Assembly (NCBI GenBank): GCA_900770215.1
Contig: CAAGJW010000044.1
Location: 1-8,773 of the forward strand
Direction: 5' to 3'
DNA: 8,773 nt
Source: Bacteroidales bacterium
Lineage (GTDB): Bacteria; Bacteroidota; Bacteroidia; Bacteroidales; Muribaculaceae
Below the pieces are notes generated by a model. It worked only from the letters and a program-made list of their open reading frames with translations. It was not told the DNA's origin and did not search any database. Below, piece by piece: positions 7,574-8,773 of the stretch. The position numbers and the translations under genes are program-made. Within the stretch, counting starts at the first letter, position 1. Each line of letters starts with the position of its first letter.

Positions 7574-7605
7574 TTTTCGGATGCAAAATTATTATTTTAT
7601 CTTTG
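7574..7605 (+). promoter_or_regulatory. Promoter of the AraC-family regulator gene
   Basis: TATCTTTG (7598-7605) is a perfect TAnnTTTG -7 box, with TTTT at 7574-7577 as a -33 element and a 20-bp spacer. Transcription would begin near 7612, giving a leader of about 83 nt before the ATG at 7695. The promoter overlaps the opposing MBL-fold -7 box at 7584-7591. Confidence 0.6.
7584..7591 (-). promoter_or_regulatory. -7 box for the MBL-fold gene
   Basis: On the minus strand TAATTTTG (7591-7584) fits TAnnTTTG exactly and would start transcription near 7577, about 30 nt before the MBL-fold ATG. The nearest TTTG upstream (7620-7617) is 25 bp away, longer than the usual 19-21. The promoter therefore lacks a proper -33 element and may need an activator. 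Confidence 0.5.
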
Positions 7606-7622
7606 TGCGCGATTTGCAAATG

Positions 7623-7640
7623 ATGACAAACACTTGTCAT
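7623..7640. promoter_or_regulatory. Candidate operator: perfect inverted repeat
   Basis: ATGACAA (7623-7629) and TTGTCAT (7634-7640) form a perfect 7-bp dyad with a 4-bp spacer, ACAC. It lies just downstream of the predicted araC transcription start and upstream of the MBL-fold promoter. A second palindrome, ATTTGCAAAT, sits at 7612-7621. A site here could repress the regulator gene and/or activate the divergent gene. Binding is inferred from position and symmetry only; AraC proteins more often use direct repeats. Confidence 0.4.
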
Positions 7641-7684
7641 ATCACGCCAAACGCAAGATGGTTTAGAACACACAACACAGAGAG

Positions 7685-7690
7685 GGAGGA
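7685..7690 (+). promoter_or_regulatory. Shine-Dalgarno site deciding the araC-family start
   Basis: GGAGGA lies 4 nt before ATG 7695. The other genes in the window lack so clear a site, as is usual in Bacteroidota, so this one stands out and fixes the start of the regulator. Confidence 0.55.
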
Positions 7691-7694
7691 AGAC

Positions 7695-8492
7695 ATGAAT
7701 GAAGAGCAACGGAGTTTTATCCACTGCATCGACACAGCGTCGACAGGCAGGGTGATTGTCAAAGACACGGGGCGCGAAGGCATAGACCTGGCCCCCCATC
7801 GACACAACTGCACACAACTGGTGGAGACGGTCACGGGCACCCTGCGCGTCACGGTTGGTGAGCGGGAATATTTCGTACCCGAGGGCTATGCCTGCTGGAT
7901 ACCCCATAGCACAACACACGCACTGGCCAGCAATAACCGCCGCATAGCGCTCCGACTTTTCTATTTCTATTCTGAGGACGAAGCAAATGCTTTCTCCGTG
8001 CACTACGTGTGTCCTTGGGCCTCAGCCAATTTCAAGTTCATCGCTGGCTATGGCCCATGCATCAATATGGATGACAGTGGGTTGTATACATTTTGTCTCT
8101 CGTTCTTCCACACCTTCCGCAAGGAGGAACGACGTCTCGAGCTACCGCTAAGGTCAATTAACGCCAACACTCGCCCATCGCTACACAAAGCTATGGACTT
8201 CCTGCACAGCCATCTCGCCGAGAATGTAAAAGCGGAGCAGGTGGCCAACGCTGCTGGAGTATCGCCCCGGACGCTCAGCCGACTCTTTAGCGAGGCGGGC
8301 ACAACTTTCAGCGACTACTTGTGTTATCAGCGCATCATCCGCTCGCTGGAGCTGATGGCAGATGGAACGATGGCTATCAAAGAGATTGCCTACGACACTG
8401 GCTTCAGCTCATCGGCCAATTTTAATCGTGCCTTTAAGCAGGTGATGGGGGTGTCGCCCTCTGAGATGAGAAGGAGACAAGGAAATAGGTAA
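7695..8492 (+). CDS. AraC-family transcriptional regulator with cupin sensor domain
   Basis: The 265-residue protein has an N-terminal cupin-like ligand domain (about 28-90: APHRHNCTQLVETVTGTLRV, then YFVPEGYACWIPHSTTH, with H35, H37, H71 and H75 as possible metal or ligand residues). It has a C-terminal AraC double helix-turn-helix: the first helix pair at about 178-205 (AEQVANAAGVSPRTLSRLFSE), the second at about 226-258 (AIKEIAYDTGFSSSANFNRAF, then MGVSPSEMRR). I place the start at 7695. The frame is open back to 7500, but that part crosses the promoter and overlaps the divergent gene, whereas ATG 7695 has a clear GGAGGA (7685-7690) four bases upstream and begins right before the cupin region. 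It most likely controls the divergent MBL-fold and dioxygenase genes and perhaps itself. The inducer is unknown; a phenolic compound is a guess from the dioxygenase next door. Confidence 0.9.
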   Translation: MNEEQRSFIHCIDTASTGRVIVKDTGREGIDLAPHRHNCTQLVETVTGTLRVTVGEREYFVPEGYACWIPHSTTHALASNNRRIALRLFYFYSEDEANAFSVHYVCPWASANFKFIAGYGPCINMDDSGLYTFCLSFFHTFRKEERRLELPLRSINANTRPSLHKAMDFLHSHLAENVKAEQVANAAGVSPRTLSRLFSEAGTTFSDYLCYQRIIRSLELMADGTMAIKEIAYDTGFSSSANFNRAFKQVMGVSPSEMRRRQGNR

Positions 8493-8578
8493 CATTTAAA
8501 AAAAATATCTAAGGAGAGTCTTTTCTCGCAGCCAGGCGATGACATTCAACTTTCAGCCACACAGAGTGGCATATTCTT

Positions 8579-8600
8579 AAGGAGACTTCGGTCTCCTTTT
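8579..8600 (+). terminator. Terminator with UUCG loop after the regulator gene
   Basis: AAGGAGAC (8579-8586) pairs perfectly with GTCTCCTT (8591-8598) around a TTCG loop closed by C-G, the especially stable cUUCGg form. It is followed by a short T-run (8597-8600). It lies 86 bp past the regulator stop. A smaller hairpin, GCCAC/GTGGC, precedes it at 8556-8570. The rest of the 8493-8680 spacer holds no gene that I can see. Confidence 0.65.
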
Positions 8601-8680
8601 ACTGTTGCTGGGCAACCGAGCAACCCTGCGCACTTATTTTTAGAAACTTTGCGTGGCAGATTCTACCAGCAAGTGCAAAA

Positions 8681-8773
8681 TTAGGCAATATATTTGAAGA
8701 ATTCGGCGACCGGGGTTGAAAAACCGATTTTCAATCTCGGTCGTCTGTTTATTTTAGTCACGATTTCTTTAAG
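8681..8773 (-). CDS. C-terminal end of IS30-family transposase (partial)
   Basis: The minus strand is open from the right edge of the window to a TAA at 8683-8681, giving 30 residues. They contain KINRRPRLKIGFSTPVAEFF, which fits the typical end of IS30-family DDE transposases (the pattern NxRPRKxLGFxTPxEVF just before the C-terminus). The start, the DDE residues and the far end of the element are outside the window, so I cannot say whether the copy is intact. IS30-type elements usually carry a 20-30 bp terminal inverted repeat shortly after the transposase stop, so the element edge should fall at about 8630-8680. I cannot place it without the other end. Confidence 0.75.
   Translation of the reverse strand, partial: LKEIVTKINRRPRLKIGFSTPVAEFFKYIA
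8681..8773 (-). mobile_element. Edge of an IS30-family insertion sequence
   Basis: This is inferred from the transposase C-terminus; the element continues past the right edge, and its inner boundary lies somewhere in the 50 bp left of 8681. No target-site duplication can be tested because only one end is visible. Confidence 0.6.

Noticed and set aside
7500..7694. 65-codon N-terminal extension of the AraC-family regulator
   Set aside because: It would begin inside the divergent MBL-fold gene and upstream of the predicted transcription start; the Shine-Dalgarno site and cupin domain fit the start at 7695.
8689..8696. TATATTTG, a perfect TAnnTTTG box on the + strand
   Set aside because: No -33 element at 19-21 bp, and it lies inside the end of the transposase gene, which explains the sequence.

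Overview
The window looks like a chromosomal segment of an anaerobic gut-type Bacteroidales (Bacteroidota). The support is: several promoters of the Bacteroidota type (TAnnTTTG at -7, with a TTTG-like -33 about 20 bp upstream), mostly no Shine-Dalgarno sequence, AT-rich spacers between GC-richer genes, a lipoprotein with an acidic motif after its lipobox cysteine, and an IS30-like transposase end. I cannot give a genus from sequence alone.

Layout. (1) Bases 1-94 hold the last 30 codons of an unrecognised + strand gene. (2) 95-325 is an AT-rich spacer with a good promoter for aspA (326-1741, +), which encodes aspartate ammonia-lyase and ends in a strong intrinsic terminator. (3) 1861-5341 is a minus-strand run that converges on aspA: a YVTN-type beta-propeller protein with a signal peptide and a C-terminal membrane anchor, then a lipoprotein with a probable parallel beta-helix, then folB (dihydroneopterin aldolase). 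The propeller gene has its own promoter and a modest terminator; the lipoprotein gene and folB are 46 bp apart and probably co-transcribed. (4) 5486-8492 is a small accessory-looking module. An extradiol dioxygenase of the LigB/YgiD type and an exported metallo-beta-lactamase-fold protein lie on the minus strand, with the latter first. Divergent to them on the + strand is an AraC-family regulator with a cupin sensor domain. The two divergent promoters overlap almost completely, and a perfect inverted repeat lies beside them. (5) After a hairpin with a UUCG loop, 8681-8773 holds the C-terminal end of an IS30-family transposase on the minus strand, cut by the window edge.

How the parts work together. 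AspA interconverts aspartate and fumarate plus ammonia, which fits fumarate-based anaerobic energy metabolism. FolB belongs to folate synthesis and shares only a transcript with the envelope proteins. The dioxygenase/MBL/AraC cluster is the most likely functional unit of unknown role. The AraC protein probably senses a small molecule through its cupin domain and controls the divergent exported hydrolase-like protein and, by read-through of an intervening hairpin, the ring-cleaving dioxygenase. The MBL protein is odd: the usual HxHxDH zinc motif is degenerate (YHDPDF), and a MoaF-like domain seems fused at its C-terminus.
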